64,000 nt of DNA from Bacteroidota bacterium (GTDB taxonomy: Bacteria; Bacteroidota; Bacteroidia; Bacteroidales; CAIXZF01). The DNA lies in contig JAKLIX010000010.1 of NCBI GenBank assembly GCA_022709385.1, positions 1 to 64,000 on the forward strand, written 5' to 3'. The position numbers and the translations under genes were made by a program. The notes under the pieces are model-generated. The model was not told the origin of the DNA. It saw nothing but the letters and a program-made list of their open reading frames with translations, and did no database searches. This document shows positions 24,569-33,987 of this stretch, one piece after another (the first letter of the stretch is position 1; each line of letters starts with the position of its first letter).

Positions 24569-27523
24569 ATGATGGTGAGGAGCAGGAAGGCATTTCTGAT
24601 CCTGCTGTTTTTTTTCTTTGTGTTCCGTGTTCACGCCCAGCTTGATATCAGACATTTTGAAACTCCCCGCCTCGACCTGATCTATCCCGGGCAAGGTCTC
24701 GGTTACCTGGTTCATCATACGGGACGCTGTTTCGAAAATGCACTCGATTTTCATTACAGGTATTGGGATTACCGTGCATCTGAACCGGTTACCATTCTCT
24801 TTAATGACTTTACCGACATCGGCAGCGGTGGAGCCAACGTGATCCCCTTTAATTTCGTGTCGATTGCCGTGGGTCCGTTCGACTATACCCTCGATGTCCT
24901 TCCGGCCAATGAACGCATGCAGTGGCTGATGAACCATGAGTTGACCCATGTGGTCATGTGCGATAAGGCCGCCCGCTCCGATGTGATCTACCGGAAAATC
25001 TTCCTCGGTAAGATCATGCCTGAACAGGACAATCCCATGACACTGTTTTACAGTTATCTTACCACACCACGCTGGTATTCCCCGCGCTGGTACCACGAAG
25101 GCATCGCCACTTTCATGGAAACCTGGATGTCGGGCGGAATGGGACGCGTACTCGGTCCTTACGACGAAATGGTCTTTCGTACCATGGTACTCGACAGCGC
25201 TTATTTTTACAGGCCGGTCGGGCTGGAGTCTGAGGGCACCGCCATCGATTTTAAGGTTGGCGCCAACGCATATTTATATGGTACCCGTTTTTTCTCTTAC
25301 CTGGGCAATAAATACGGGGTCGAAAAACTGAAGGATTTCTGTTCGCGCAGTGATTCGAGCCGGCGTTTCTATGCTTTACAGTTCAATAAAGCCTATGGCC
25401 TCCCTCTTTCCGATGCCTGGGAGGACTGGGTCCGATGGGAACAGGATCACCATAAGGAAAATCTGGAGCGTATCGCCGAATATCCTGTGACACCCTTCAC
25501 ACCCGTTTCAGAAGCCCTGGGTTCGGTATCCCGTTATGCCGTGGATAAACATGACCGCAAGATCATCGCTGCCATCAACCATCCCGGAAAAATGGCCCAT
25601 ATCTGCAGCATTGACCTGGAGAGCGGTGCAGTCCGCAAGATCAGGGGTATCCCTGCCCCCAACCTTTATATGGTGTGTAACCTGGCTTATGATGAGACCA
25701 CAAAAACCGTGTTTTATTCGGATAAGAACCAAAGTTTCAGGGGGCTGAGGGCCATCGACCTGAAAACCGGCCGCGACCGTCGCCTGATTAAATTCACCCG
25801 GGCAGGCGACTTCGCCTTCAACCGCACAGATCGCTGCCTGTATGCCACCCAAAGCAATGCCGGCAGGGTTTCCCTGATCCGGATTTACCCTCCCTATAAA
25901 GCCTGGACCCAGTTGTATCTGCTTCCCTTCGGCTACAGCCTGTTTAACCTCGATGTCTCACCCGACGGAAAATACCTCTCGGCTACCCTGGCCGATGTCA
26001 ACGGGAATCAGCATCTTTTGCTGTACCGCATGGATGCCCTCAACCTTGGTAAGGCCGAAGCAGATACGGTGTATACCTTCGAGGATAACTCAGCGGCCAA
26101 TTTCGTGTTTTCCGCCGACGGGAAATCCATGATAGGAACTTCTTATTACACGGGAGTTTCAAATATTTTCCGCATCGACCTGGAGAAACGCGATGCCGTT
26201 TTGCTGACAAACGGCCTCAGCGGGTATTTCAGGCCTGTCGAGTGGAATGAAGACAGCCTGATCGCCCTGCAGTATGGGACCAGCGGCATGACACCGGGAT
26301 TTATCAGGGTCAAACCCATCGAAGACGCCAATGCCATCACCTACCTGGGCCAGAAGGTCTTTAAGCGGAACCCCGAAGTGGAACAATGGATGCTGCCGCC
26401 GCCTTCGCGCGTCAACATTGATTCCCTGATCCGCTATCATGGAAAATACGCATCCCTTCGAAATGTCCGTTTCGCTTCCGCCATCCCCATCATCGAAGGG
26501 TATAAAGACCATGTGGCATACGGGTACAGGATACGGCTGCAGGATCATATCTATTTTCAGCAACTGAAATGGAATATCAGCTGGTCGCCGGCCCTGAACA
26601 ATGACACCCTCGATAAACGTCAGAAGCTTCATAGCAGCCTGGATTATACCTGGAGAAATTTTAATCTGACAGCCGCTTACAACCAGGCCGACTTTTACGA
26701 CCTGTTCGGCCCCACCCGACTCAGCAGGGCCGGTTATTCGCTCACCGCTGCCTATAGCCGGGACGTCTTTCACCTGACCCCGCTGAAGTACGGTTATACT
26801 GTTTCTGCTGCCACATACGGAGACCTTGAACGTTTGCCGGAGTTCCAGAATGTCAGCGCCACGGAAGACAAGATGCACAGCATGATGCTCTCATTAAGAA
26901 TGAGTTATCTCAGAAAATCCCTGGGAGCCACCGAAGATGAACAAGGATATGACTGGAGGATATACGGCCAGGGTGTTATGGTTGGCGGGCAGTTTTTTCC
27001 GAAACTCTTCTCCCGTTTCGATATCGGTTTCCTGATGCCCTGGAGAAATGCCACCCTCTGGTTTAAAACTGCGGCCGGAATCGGTTTTGCCGAACGCAGC
27101 AATCCTTTCGGTAACTTTTATTTCGGCAGCTTCGGCTATAATTATCTGGATACCAAGTCGGGAAGCCGCCAGACCAACCGCGACCTCTGGAGCTTTCCCG
27201 GGCTTCAGATTGATGAAGCGGGCGGTAAGAATTTTGCCAGACTGAAAACCATGTTCACCATGCCGCCGCTGCGTTTCCGGAAACTGGGCTTCCTTTGGCT
27301 TTATGTCACCTGGGCACGACTGAATGTTTTTGGCTCTGCGCTCGGTACAAACCTGGATAGCAGGGATTTGATGAAATCTGCCTACAATGCCGGTACCCAG
27401 CTCGATGTGGAACTCGTGTTGTTTTCTCTTATGAAATCAACCCTCTCCTTCGGATGGGCAGCCGCTTTCAGGGAGAACAGAATTCCCGGAAATGAATGGA
27501 TGGTTACATTAAGATTGTTGTAA
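24569..27523 (+). CDS. Zinc metalloprotease / beta-propeller / barrel fusion
   Basis: 984 residues from ATG at 24569 (an ATG at 24539 would lengthen the signal peptide abnormally). Signal peptide ends FRVHAQ. N-terminal domain: gluzincin-type protease like peptidase MA, with the HExxH motif in NHELTHVVM and the third ligand in WYHEGIATF. Middle: TolB/WD40-like propeller (SPDGKYLSATLADVNG, FSADGKSMIGTSYYTG). C-terminal third: outer-membrane barrel strands ending WMVTLRLL. So a periplasmic or surface protease is tied to a barrel. Its stop overlaps the PrsW start by one base (TAATG), linking the two proteases. Confidence 0.82.
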   Translation: MMVRSRKAFLILLFFFFVFRVHAQLDIRHFETPRLDLIYPGQGLGYLVHHTGRCFENALDFHYRYWDYRASEPVTILFNDFTDIGSGGANVIPFNFVSIAVGPFDYTLDVLPANERMQWLMNHELTHVVMCDKAARSDVIYRKIFLGKIMPEQDNPMTLFYSYLTTPRWYSPRWYHEGIATFMETWMSGGMGRVLGPYDEMVFRTMVLDSAYFYRPVGLESEGTAIDFKVGANAYLYGTRFFSYLGNKYGVEKLKDFCSRSDSSRRFYALQFNKAYGLPLSDAWEDWVRWEQDHHKENLERIAEYPVTPFTPVSEALGSVSRYAVDKHDRKIIAAINHPGKMAHICSIDLESGAVRKIRGIPAPNLYMVCNLAYDETTKTVFYSDKNQSFRGLRAIDLKTGRDRRLIKFTRAGDFAFNRTDRCLYATQSNAGRVSLIRIYPPYKAWTQLYLLPFGYSLFNLDVSPDGKYLSATLADVNGNQHLLLYRMDALNLGKAEADTVYTFEDNSAANFVFSADGKSMIGTSYYTGVSNIFRIDLEKRDAVLLTNGLSGYFRPVEWNEDSLIALQYGTSGMTPGFIRVKPIEDANAITYLGQKVFKRNPEVEQWMLPPPSRVNIDSLIRYHGKYASLRNVRFASAIPIIEGYKDHVAYGYRIRLQDHIYFQQLKWNISWSPALNNDTLDKRQKLHSSLDYTWRNFNLTAAYNQADFYDLFGPTRLSRAGYSLTAAYSRDVFHLTPLKYGYTVSAATYGDLERLPEFQNVSATEDKMHSMMLSLRMSYLRKSLGATEDEQGYDWRIYGQGVMVGGQFFPKLFSRFDIGFLMPWRNATLWFKTAAGIGFAERSNPFGNFYFGSFGYNYLDTKSGSRQTNRDLWSFPGLQIDEAGGKNFARLKTMFTMPPLRFRKLGFLWLYVTWARLNVFGSALGTNLDSRDLMKSAYNAGTQLDVELVLFSLMKSTLSFGWAAAFRENRIPGNEWMVTLRLL

Positions 27524-28521
27524 TGCATTTTATTTTTCTCATAAGCCTCCTGCCTGTCGCTGCCTTTGTCGTGTTTCTGGTATTCGCCGACAGCTTTAAA
27601 CTGATCTCAGCCAAAACCCTGCTGATCTGTGTGGCCTGGGGTATCCTCGCGGCATACCTTGCCGAGAGGCTAAATTTGGCCATCAGCGGTCATCTCAACC
27701 TGACTTTCTCTGACTATGCCCGTTATGTGGCTCCCTTGGTGGAAGAACCCCTGAAACTGATGATGCTGTTGCTGCTCATCAGGTACGGACGTATCGGTTT
27801 TCTTATTGATGCCGCCATTTACGGCTTTACAGTCGGTGCCGTTTTTGCCGTGTACGAAAACATCACCTATTATAACGATCCCGGCACTGACAATCCTATG
27901 GTTCTGATCATCAGGGGATTCGGGACATCGTTGATGCACGGGGGCTGCACCACCCTGGGCGCCATGCTGCTGATCAGAACGCAGGATACCATACGTATCC
28001 GGATGTTACCGCTGATTCAGGCGCTGCTGATAGCCTTGTTTATCCATTCGCTTTATAATCATTTCATAATCAGTCCGGTAGGCTCTACCATCCTGATCGT
28101 GCTCATCCTGCCGCCAGCCCTGATGATCGTGTTCAACAGGCATGAAAGACGGATACGTCAATGGATGGAAATGGAGCTTTTCAGTGAGGTTCAGTTGTTG
28201 AAAATGATCAGGGAAGGGAATATCGGTCAAAGCCGGCCCGGACAGTTCATTGCAAAACTGAAGGGCAGCTTCAGTGCCGAGACTATTGTGGATATGCTGT
28301 GTTACATTGAACTGTACACGGCGCTATCTGTCAAGGCGAAAAGCAGGTTGTTGCTTGCCGAGGCCGGCCTGCCCTATCAGAAGGATCCCGAAACAGGCAG
28401 CAGCCTGGTTGAATTGAAAGCCCTGGGAAAGCGAATCGGGAGGACCGGACTGATGGCTTTGTCTCCTGTGCTCAGGCTGAATCAGCGTGACATCTGGAAA
28501 CTTACCCTTTTAGAAAACTGA
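27523..28521 (+). CDS. prsW: PrsW-family intramembrane metalloprotease
   Basis: 332 residues from the ATG overlapping the upstream stop (TAATG); a start at 27496 is less likely. It is polytopic, with about 7 hydrophobic segments. PrsW/CAAX-like active-site motifs: VEEPLKLMMLL (E-E...K), AVFAVYENITYY (E-N) and SLMHGGCTTLGAM (H). The soluble tail after about residue 205 is family specific. PrsW of Bacillus cleaves an anti-sigma factor. Tight coupling to the metalloprotease-barrel gene and the nearby partner-switch genes suggests an envelope signalling or quality-control unit, by inference. Confidence 0.88.
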   Translation: MHFIFLISLLPVAAFVVFLVFADSFKLISAKTLLICVAWGILAAYLAERLNLAISGHLNLTFSDYARYVAPLVEEPLKLMMLLLLIRYGRIGFLIDAAIYGFTVGAVFAVYENITYYNDPGTDNPMVLIIRGFGTSLMHGGCTTLGAMLLIRTQDTIRIRMLPLIQALLIALFIHSLYNHFIISPVGSTILIVLILPPALMIVFNRHERRIRQWMEMELFSEVQLLKMIREGNIGQSRPGQFIAKLKGSFSAETIVDMLCYIELYTALSVKAKSRLLLAEAGLPYQKDPETGSSLVELKALGKRIGRTGLMALSPVLRLNQRDIWKLTLLEN

Positions 28522-28527
28522 TGCAGG

Positions 28528-29001
28528 ATGAAATTTGAAGAACGTTTTTTGCGGATGGCTATCCGGGATGCGGCAGGACAGGCCGGCAGGGGAGTGGGCG
28601 GACCTTTTGCGGCAGTGGTGGTAAAGGATGGTGAGGTTATCGGGAGTGGCGTGAACAGGGTACTGGAGAAAAATGATCCTACTGCGCATGCAGAAATCGA
28701 AGCCATCCGCGATGCCTGTGGCCGGCTTGGGCATTATCAGCTTGAAGGTTGTTATTTGTATTCAAGTTGTGAACCCTGTCCCATGTGCCTCGGGGCCATC
28801 TACTGGGCACGGCCTGAAGCCGTGTTCTATGCAGCCGGAAGGGAAGATGCGGCTTCCGCCGGATTCGACGATTCCTTCATTTACAGACAGATTTCCATGC
28901 CCGGAACACTTCGTGCCATACCGGCATACCGGCACCTGGCCGAGGAGGGTAAAGAGCCTTTCATCCGTTGGCTGGAGACACCAGGATCCTGCCTCTACTG
29001 A
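28528..29001 (+). CDS. Guanine/nucleoside deaminase (CDA fold)
   Basis: 157 residues with a cytidine-deaminase-like zinc site: HAE (H54-E56) and PCPMC (C84, C87). The C-terminal DDSFIYRQISMP and RWLET resemble guanine deaminases such as Bacillus GuaD, which open guanine salvage by making xanthine. Length about 155 also fits. tRNA adenosine deaminase TadA is less likely because its tRNA-binding tail is absent. The last 7 nt overlap the convergent radical SAM gene. Confidence 0.85.
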   Translation: MKFEERFLRMAIRDAAGQAGRGVGGPFAAVVVKDGEVIGSGVNRVLEKNDPTAHAEIEAIRDACGRLGHYQLEGCYLYSSCEPCPMCLGAIYWARPEAVFYAAGREDAASAGFDDSFIYRQISMPGTLRAIPAYRHLAEEGKEPFIRWLETPGSCLY

Positions 29002-29999
29002 TCTGCCTGAAAAGGTTTATCCCTTTTAAAATCAGGGAGATAATTTTCCGGACTGTCCAAGCCCTGTATCCAGCCCCTGCTGAATCCCAGTCTTTCCATT
29101 TCCTTTACTACCATATTATACTCCCCGGCCATCACTTTTCTTGAAAGCGGACTCAGTTTGCGGACTTTTTCAACGGGATGATATTGCGACATCAGCGAAA
29201 GATGCACATTTACACTGAGTTCCTCTGCGATGAAACGCAGCACTGCCAGTGAATTTTCAATGTGCCCGGGTAATACCAGGTGCCTGATAATCAGACCGGA
29301 TATGGCTTGTCCGTGCGCATCGAGGATAAGGGAATTCCCTTTCTGCCGGTACATTTCCCTGAGGCTTTCCCTTGCCCTTTCCGGATAATCAGGTGCTGCG
29401 GAATAACGGGCCGACAATTCCCCGTCCATATATTTCATGTCCGGCAGGTAAACACCAATCATCCCTTCCAGTTCCCTGATCATCTGATCATTATCATATC
29501 CCCCTGTATTATATACAAGGGGAAGGCCGATCCCGCGCTCTTCCAGTGTTTTAATCAGTATCCTGAGCTGGGGGATGACATGCGAAGGCGATACAAACCC
29601 GATGGCATGACAGCCTGTGGTAAGAACCGCTTCTATCCTGCCGGCAAGATCCCCTGCGTTTGTCTCCGGATAGCCGTTTGCAGCGCGATGATCGCTGATC
29701 TGGTGGTTCTGGCAGTAAATGCAACGCAGGTTGCAACGGGCGAAAAAAACATTGCATATACCATGGAGACCGCTGATAACCGGCTCCTCTCCCAGGTGTG
29801 CGACGACAGATGCGATTGGAAAACCCGCACCGCTCCGGCACCAGCCCAGTGCTCCCTCAAGCCGGTTGACGCCGCACATCCGCGGACATGACATACAATT
29901 CGACAACATAGCATGTTCGTGCAGGTATTGATCCGGCTCAGACGGAATTTTCTCAGGGGTGGACTGCATTTTCCGGAAATAAGGATTTTTTAACAACAA
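28995..29999 (-). CDS. Radical SAM protein, PflA-like (COG1313)
   Basis: 334 residues; an internal ATG at 29969 is an alternative start. The N-terminal Cys cluster C35-x2-C38-x3-C42 and C54 (CMSCPRMCGVNR, then GWC) precedes the radical SAM motif C89NLRC93IYC96, which holds the 4Fe-4S cluster that splits SAM. Beyond it, AGEYNMVVKEMERLGFSRGW is a family-typical end. The group is often named pyruvate formate-lyase activating enzyme-like, but its partner is unknown and no glycyl-radical enzyme lies nearby. Cytoplasmic. Confidence 0.85.
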   Translation of the reverse strand: MLLKNPYFRKMQSTPEKIPSEPDQYLHEHAMLSNCMSCPRMCGVNRLEGALGWCRSGAGFPIASVVAHLGEEPVISGLHGICNVFFARCNLRCIYCQNHQISDHRAANGYPETNAGDLAGRIEAVLTTGCHAIGFVSPSHVIPQLRILIKTLEERGIGLPLVYNTGGYDNDQMIRELEGMIGVYLPDMKYMDGELSARYSAAPDYPERARESLREMYRQKGNSLILDAHGQAISGLIIRHLVLPGHIENSLAVLRFIAEELSVNVHLSLMSQYHPVEKVRKLSPLSRKVMAGEYNMVVKEMERLGFSRGWIQGLDSPENYLPDFKRDKPFQADQ

Positions 30000-30113
30000 A
30001 ATTAATAGAGTGTTGTTACTTTTGGGGGTTGAAATGCAGGATTTAACAGAATTACCAAATATCGCAGGTTGATAACTCGTAAAAAAAATTTTGCATTTTG
30101 TCGGAAATTGATA

Positions 30114-30121
30114 TATTTTTG
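30114..30121 (+). promoter_or_regulatory. -7 box for the T9SS cargo/PorP operon
   Basis: TATTTTTG matches TAnnTTTG with a TTG at 30091-30093, 20 bp upstream. The ATG lies 55 bp further on, giving a leader of about 50 nt. Confidence 0.6.
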
Positions 30122-30176
30122 AAGCGGATACCTTAAGATAGTATAAGTCTAACTTTTTTAAAATAAAACCCCTACC

Positions 30177-31271
30177 ATGAAAAGAGTTTTATTCACGCTT
30201 TTTATTACCTGTTTGTTACTGGGTAAATCATTCGGGCAGGCCGTACCCAATTTCTCATTCAATGTAGCCTGCAAAGGTGATACCACTACCCTCGTGAGTA
30301 CTTCCTCGGCAACTTTGCCGGACTACATCACCTCCATCTCATGGGATTTGAACGGTGATTTCACCTTCGGCGACGCATTCGGTGAATCGGTGAAGGTGCA
30401 CTGGCCCGTTCCCGGTAATTATGATGTAGGCCTCAGGGTTTATACCAATCTGGGCCTGATGGAATCCGTTTACAAACAGGTTCCCGTCAGTGACGTGTCT
30501 GCCGGCTTCTCTTCGCAGAATTACTGCCTGGGGGATATCACACAGTTCTTTAATGAAAGTACTACTTTCAACTGTATGATTGACAAGTATGAATGGTCGT
30601 TTGGTACCACCTACCTGAGCAATCTTGAGAATCCGGTTTACGAATATCCTGCTGTCGGCAGCTATAACGTCAGCCTTACGGTTACCACCAACAACGGTTG
30701 TACGGATACCAGGTCGGATATCGTGATCATCAGGGATGTACCGGATATCTCACTCAGTTATTCCATGGAACCTACCTCCATCAGCAACGAAGTCCCAACC
30801 TTCATTTTTTATGAAGGTCAGACCCTCACGGCCACTGTCTATATTACAAACGCCTTTTCCGATATTATCTGGTCCAACAATGCCCACACTGCGTCTATTA
30901 CAGTGACGGAAGAGGGTTATTATACCGTGGAAGTCGTCAATGAATTCGGTTGCAGCAATTCACTGGGTTTCAATGTGAAAGTGAAACCCGACAATACCAT
31001 CATCCCGCTTCCCCTGATCACGCCCAACGACGATGGAATCAATGATGCTTTCATCGTGAAGCAGAACAGGGCCCCCGGTGACCAGTTCGAGCTGATCGTT
31101 TACAACCGTTACGGTGATGAGGTTTACTCCAGCAGTAATTATCAGAACGACTGGAAAGGAACTTACGAAGGCAAGCGGCTGCCTGACGGTTCATACTACT
31201 ACCATGTCACCAACAAGCGTGACAGCAGGGTGTACAAAGGTGCCTTGAGCATCCTTACCAATGAAGATTAA
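30177..31271 (+). CDS. PKD-domain protein with T9SS type B sorting domain
   Basis: 364 residues. Signal peptide (LLLGKSFGQA end) followed by two PKD-like domains (SISWDLNGDFTFGD to PGNYDVGLRVYT; KYEWSFGTTYL to VGSYNVSLTVTT) and an Ig-like stretch. The gliding-motility-associated type B C-terminal domain is about residues 275-364 (LITPNDDGINDAF, VYNRYGDEVYSS, WKGTYEGKRLPDGSYYYHV). Type B cargo usually needs a neighbouring PorP/SprF-like protein for export, and one begins 43 bp downstream. Likely a surface or adhesion protein. Confidence 0.9.
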   Translation: MKRVLFTLFITCLLLGKSFGQAVPNFSFNVACKGDTTTLVSTSSATLPDYITSISWDLNGDFTFGDAFGESVKVHWPVPGNYDVGLRVYTNLGLMESVYKQVPVSDVSAGFSSQNYCLGDITQFFNESTTFNCMIDKYEWSFGTTYLSNLENPVYEYPAVGSYNVSLTVTTNNGCTDTRSDIVIIRDVPDISLSYSMEPTSISNEVPTFIFYEGQTLTATVYITNAFSDIIWSNNAHTASITVTEEGYYTVEVVNEFGCSNSLGFNVKVKPDNTIIPLPLITPNDDGINDAFIVKQNRAPGDQFELIVYNRYGDEVYSSSNYQNDWKGTYEGKRLPDGSYYYHVTNKRDSRVYKGALSILTNED

Positions 31272-31314
31272 TGACTCAGGTAATAATCAATAATCACAAA
31301 GAAAACAAGCATCT

Positions 31315-32796
31315 ATGAAAAAGATCACTACGATAATTATCCTGGCAATATTTGGTCTGACCAGCTTCCTGCAAGCACAACAGTATCCATACCTCTATCA
31401 GTATATACTGAACAAATATTCACTGTCTCCGGCCTATGCCGGGCTTTATGGCATACCCGAAGGGTATCTCGGCTACAGGCAGAGCCGTATCAACGTGAAC
31501 TACACACCCAAGACCCTCGGGCTTAACCTCAATGCACCGCTCACACCCAAGGTCGGGCTCGGCTTGAATGTGATGAATGACCAGGCCGATATTTTCAATA
31601 ACCTTTGGGCGATCGCCTCTTATACCTATCACCTCCAGCTGGCCGAAAACCATTTTCTGGATTTCTCCCTTACCGGCGGCCTCAACCAGAAGAGCATCGA
31701 CCTGAGCAATATCATCGACAATCCCGCCTATGCCAATGATCCGGTGATCAACAACCGCAGGGAGATCAATGAAAGCTCCCTGGAAATAGGCGGTGCCCTG
31801 ATGTACCGCTTCAAAAAACTGAATGTGGGCGCCTTTGCTCCTTCACTCTATGAGAACAATTCCACCATCTATGCCTTTAAGAAGCATTTCATCGGTCACG
31901 CTTCCTACGATATCGGCATCAACGACAACTGGTCCATCGAACCGGTAGGTGTTATCAGGTATACGATGGATGCACCCCTGAATTTCGATGTTACCGCCAT
32001 CGGGAAATACAAGAACAAATACCTGGCCGCCCTTACCTATAAAAGAAATACCATCCTGGCTGCCAGCATAGGCGGAGAAATCACCAGCAGCCTGGTATTC
32101 ATGTATACTTATGACATGAACATGCCCAGGGATAAATATGTCGGCGTGCTCGGCGATAACTGGGGTGGCCATGAACTCACGGTAGGCTACCGCTTCGGAA
32201 CCCGTAAAGCCAGTCCGACCGGCGAAGTACCGGAAGATGACCTTGCCAAGGCATTGAAAACCAAGGCCAGGGTTACCCAGGTGGACAGCCTGACCGATCT
32301 TGCCAAGCAAATGACCGATGACCTGAAGAAACTCTCCGACAGCCTTGCCGCGCTCAGAGACAGGAAGATAGAGTTTCCGGGCGACGACCTGAAAGCCCTT
32401 GAGGACGAGATCAAGAAACTCAATGCCAAGATATTGACCATGACCGGCACCGGTGACAAGATTGCGCAGATTGCCAAAACGGTCTATTTTGTGACGGCCA
32501 GCGCCGAGATTACCGAGTACTCCAAGAAGAAGCTCGACGACCTGGTGCTGATTCTGAAGGAATATCCCACACTCAGCGTGAAAATCGAAGGTCATACCGA
32601 CAGCCGGGGCACTGAAAGTTACAATCAGGATCTTTCAGACCGGAGGGCTGCCAGTGTCAAATCATATCTGATGGAAAATGGTATCGCCGTGTCACGGATA
32701 TCCTCTGTCGGATATGGAGAACTCAGACCCATCGACAGCAACGATACTCCCGAAGGAAGGCTGCACAACCGACGCGTCGAAATCAGGGGTGAATAG
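31315..32796 (+). CDS. PorP/SprF-type T9SS protein fused to OmpA domain
   Basis: 493 residues. Signal peptide (to LQAQ) and a PorP/SprF barrel over about 25-310 (YPYLYQYILNKYSLSPAYAG, LNVMNDQADIFNNLWAIASY, ELTVGYRFGTRKASP). A coiled-coil linker follows (SLTDLAKQMTDDLKKLSDSL), then an OmpA-like peptidoglycan-binding domain (about 385-493; IEGHTDSRGTESYNQDLSDR, NRRVEI). PorP/SprF proteins assist T9SS export or retain type B cargo. The OmpA domain should anchor the complex to peptidoglycan. Same operon as its likely cargo. Confidence 0.9.
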   Translation: MKKITTIIILAIFGLTSFLQAQQYPYLYQYILNKYSLSPAYAGLYGIPEGYLGYRQSRINVNYTPKTLGLNLNAPLTPKVGLGLNVMNDQADIFNNLWAIASYTYHLQLAENHFLDFSLTGGLNQKSIDLSNIIDNPAYANDPVINNRREINESSLEIGGALMYRFKKLNVGAFAPSLYENNSTIYAFKKHFIGHASYDIGINDNWSIEPVGVIRYTMDAPLNFDVTAIGKYKNKYLAALTYKRNTILAASIGGEITSSLVFMYTYDMNMPRDKYVGVLGDNWGGHELTVGYRFGTRKASPTGEVPEDDLAKALKTKARVTQVDSLTDLAKQMTDDLKKLSDSLAALRDRKIEFPGDDLKALEDEIKKLNAKILTMTGTGDKIAQIAKTVYFVTASAEITEYSKKKLDDLVLILKEYPTLSVKIEGHTDSRGTESYNQDLSDRRAASVKSYLMENGIAVSRISSVGYGELRPIDSNDTPEGRLHNRRVEIRGE

Positions 32797-32808
32797 GTAG
32801 AAACAGGA

Positions 32809-33594
32809 TTATTCCTTCTTGTTGAGTAAATCTGGCTGGCGGTTGTACCGCTTACCCAGATGAAGGCTCAGATATACATTGATGAAAAGGTTCACGGGAT
32901 CATTGAATGCCATGATTTGAATGGCCTTAGGGTATCCATCCACCACCAGGCCGGTTTCCAGCGCTTTCACACGGTCATGATCCGGACCAAAATCAAAACT
33001 GAAGCCCAGCTTGCCATATAGCCCGGGATAAACGGACAATTGATCGAAACCTTTACCAAAAGGAGCCCTGCCGTAAATGTTGTCGGCAAAATGAAGGTCG
33101 GGATCGTAGCGCTCCGTGGTCAGGGTGTAATCATCATAAGCCGGGGAATAATTAATGATATACAGATAGATGGGTTTGGCAAATCCGAGGCTGAGGCCGG
33201 CATGGTAAAAGTATCTTACTTCAACGCCTCCCCAGTAAGGTTTGCGGTTAAGCTGATGCTGATAACCCATCCCTGCGCGAAGCAGGAATACATAGTTAAG
33301 TTTCCCGTATACGTAACTCTTTGAATTGTCGGCATAGGGGTATACAAGCTTCACTTCCTTGCGGGCTTTCATATTCAGGATCTCCGCTTCAAAGATGCGC
33401 TTCTTGAATACGGTCGGACTGTAAGTGCTGATCACTCCGGTTCCGAACCCCAGGGAATGGGCCATTAATTTAAAAGCCAGTTCCTTCCTCAGGAAAAATG
33501 CATGGTCGAGACTGTCAGACGCAACTTCCTGAGCGGAAAGCTGGCTTCCCAGGATCAGCGCTGCCAGCATCAGAATGGTCTTATGCCGGATCAT
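32809..33594 (-). CDS. Outer-membrane protein of unknown function
   Basis: 261 residues from ATG at 33594 (GTG at 33601 would add three residues). The signal peptide ends GSQLSAQ. Beta-rich body with many Tyr (VEVRYFYHAGLSLGFAKPIY) and a C-terminal strand NLFINVYLSLHLGKRY before a charged tail. It looks like a small barrel or barrel-associated protein. No family recognised. A 51-residue lipoprotein gene sits 27 bp upstream on the same strand, so they form a unit; it converges on the PorP-OmpA gene with 12 bp between stops. Confidence 0.7.
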   Translation of the reverse strand: MIRHKTILMLAALILGSQLSAQEVASDSLDHAFFLRKELAFKLMAHSLGFGTGVISTYSPTVFKKRIFEAEILNMKARKEVKLVYPYADNSKSYVYGKLNYVFLLRAGMGYQHQLNRKPYWGGVEVRYFYHAGLSLGFAKPIYLYIINYSPAYDDYTLTTERYDPDLHFADNIYGRAPFGKGFDQLSVYPGLYGKLGFSFDFGPDHDRVKALETGLVVDGYPKAIQIMAFNDPVNLFINVYLSLHLGKRYNRQPDLLNKKE

Positions 33595-33621
33595 GCGGTA
33601 CACGGCACTGGCTTTGCAGGT

Positions 33622-33777
33622 TTAATAGGTACGTTCAAGGATGAAACGCTTCGCTTCTCCTCCGTATGCGGGACAAGCCTGACGCTGTGGCTTGCAGGAG
33701 GCAAGAATGACTGAAGCAAGCATCAGGATCAGGAACAGGACAGATATCCCGCTTTGTTTTATTTTTATTTGCCTCAT
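33622..33777 (-). CDS. 51-residue lipoprotein
   Basis: A short gene: ATG at 33777, stop at 33622. It begins MRQIKIKQSG and has a hydrophobic core VLFLILMLASVILASC with lipobox LASC. The mature part is only KPQRQACPAYGGEAKRF and a short end (C-terminal ILERTY), containing one further Cys. A minus-strand -7 box lies about 66 bp upstream, and the outer-membrane protein gene follows, so it is likely co-expressed. Such tiny lipoproteins with a C-x-A-Y motif occur in Bacteroidota, but I do not know a function. Confidence 0.75.
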   Translation of the reverse strand: MRQIKIKQSGISVLFLILMLASVILASCKPQRQACPAYGGEAKRFILERTY

Positions 33778-33842
33778 ATGTCTTTTTGTATTACAGGATT
33801 AAGTACAATGGTTGTAAAGGAGGGATCACACCGGATAAAGTG

Positions 33843-33850
33843 CAAAGATA
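33843..33850 (-). promoter_or_regulatory. -7 box for the small lipoprotein operon
   Basis: Minus-strand TATCTTTG, a TAnnTTTG match, 65 bp before the lipoprotein ATG. Confidence 0.6.
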
Positions 33851-33987
33851 CGCTGAATCCTGCACTAATAACCTGTTTATTTGAAGATTATTATACACAG
33901 GCTGTTGTCAGCAACCGAATGTCAATATTTTTTCGGTACTTAGCATGATAAACCATGGCTTCATTGCCGTGATAATTGCCATCCGTC

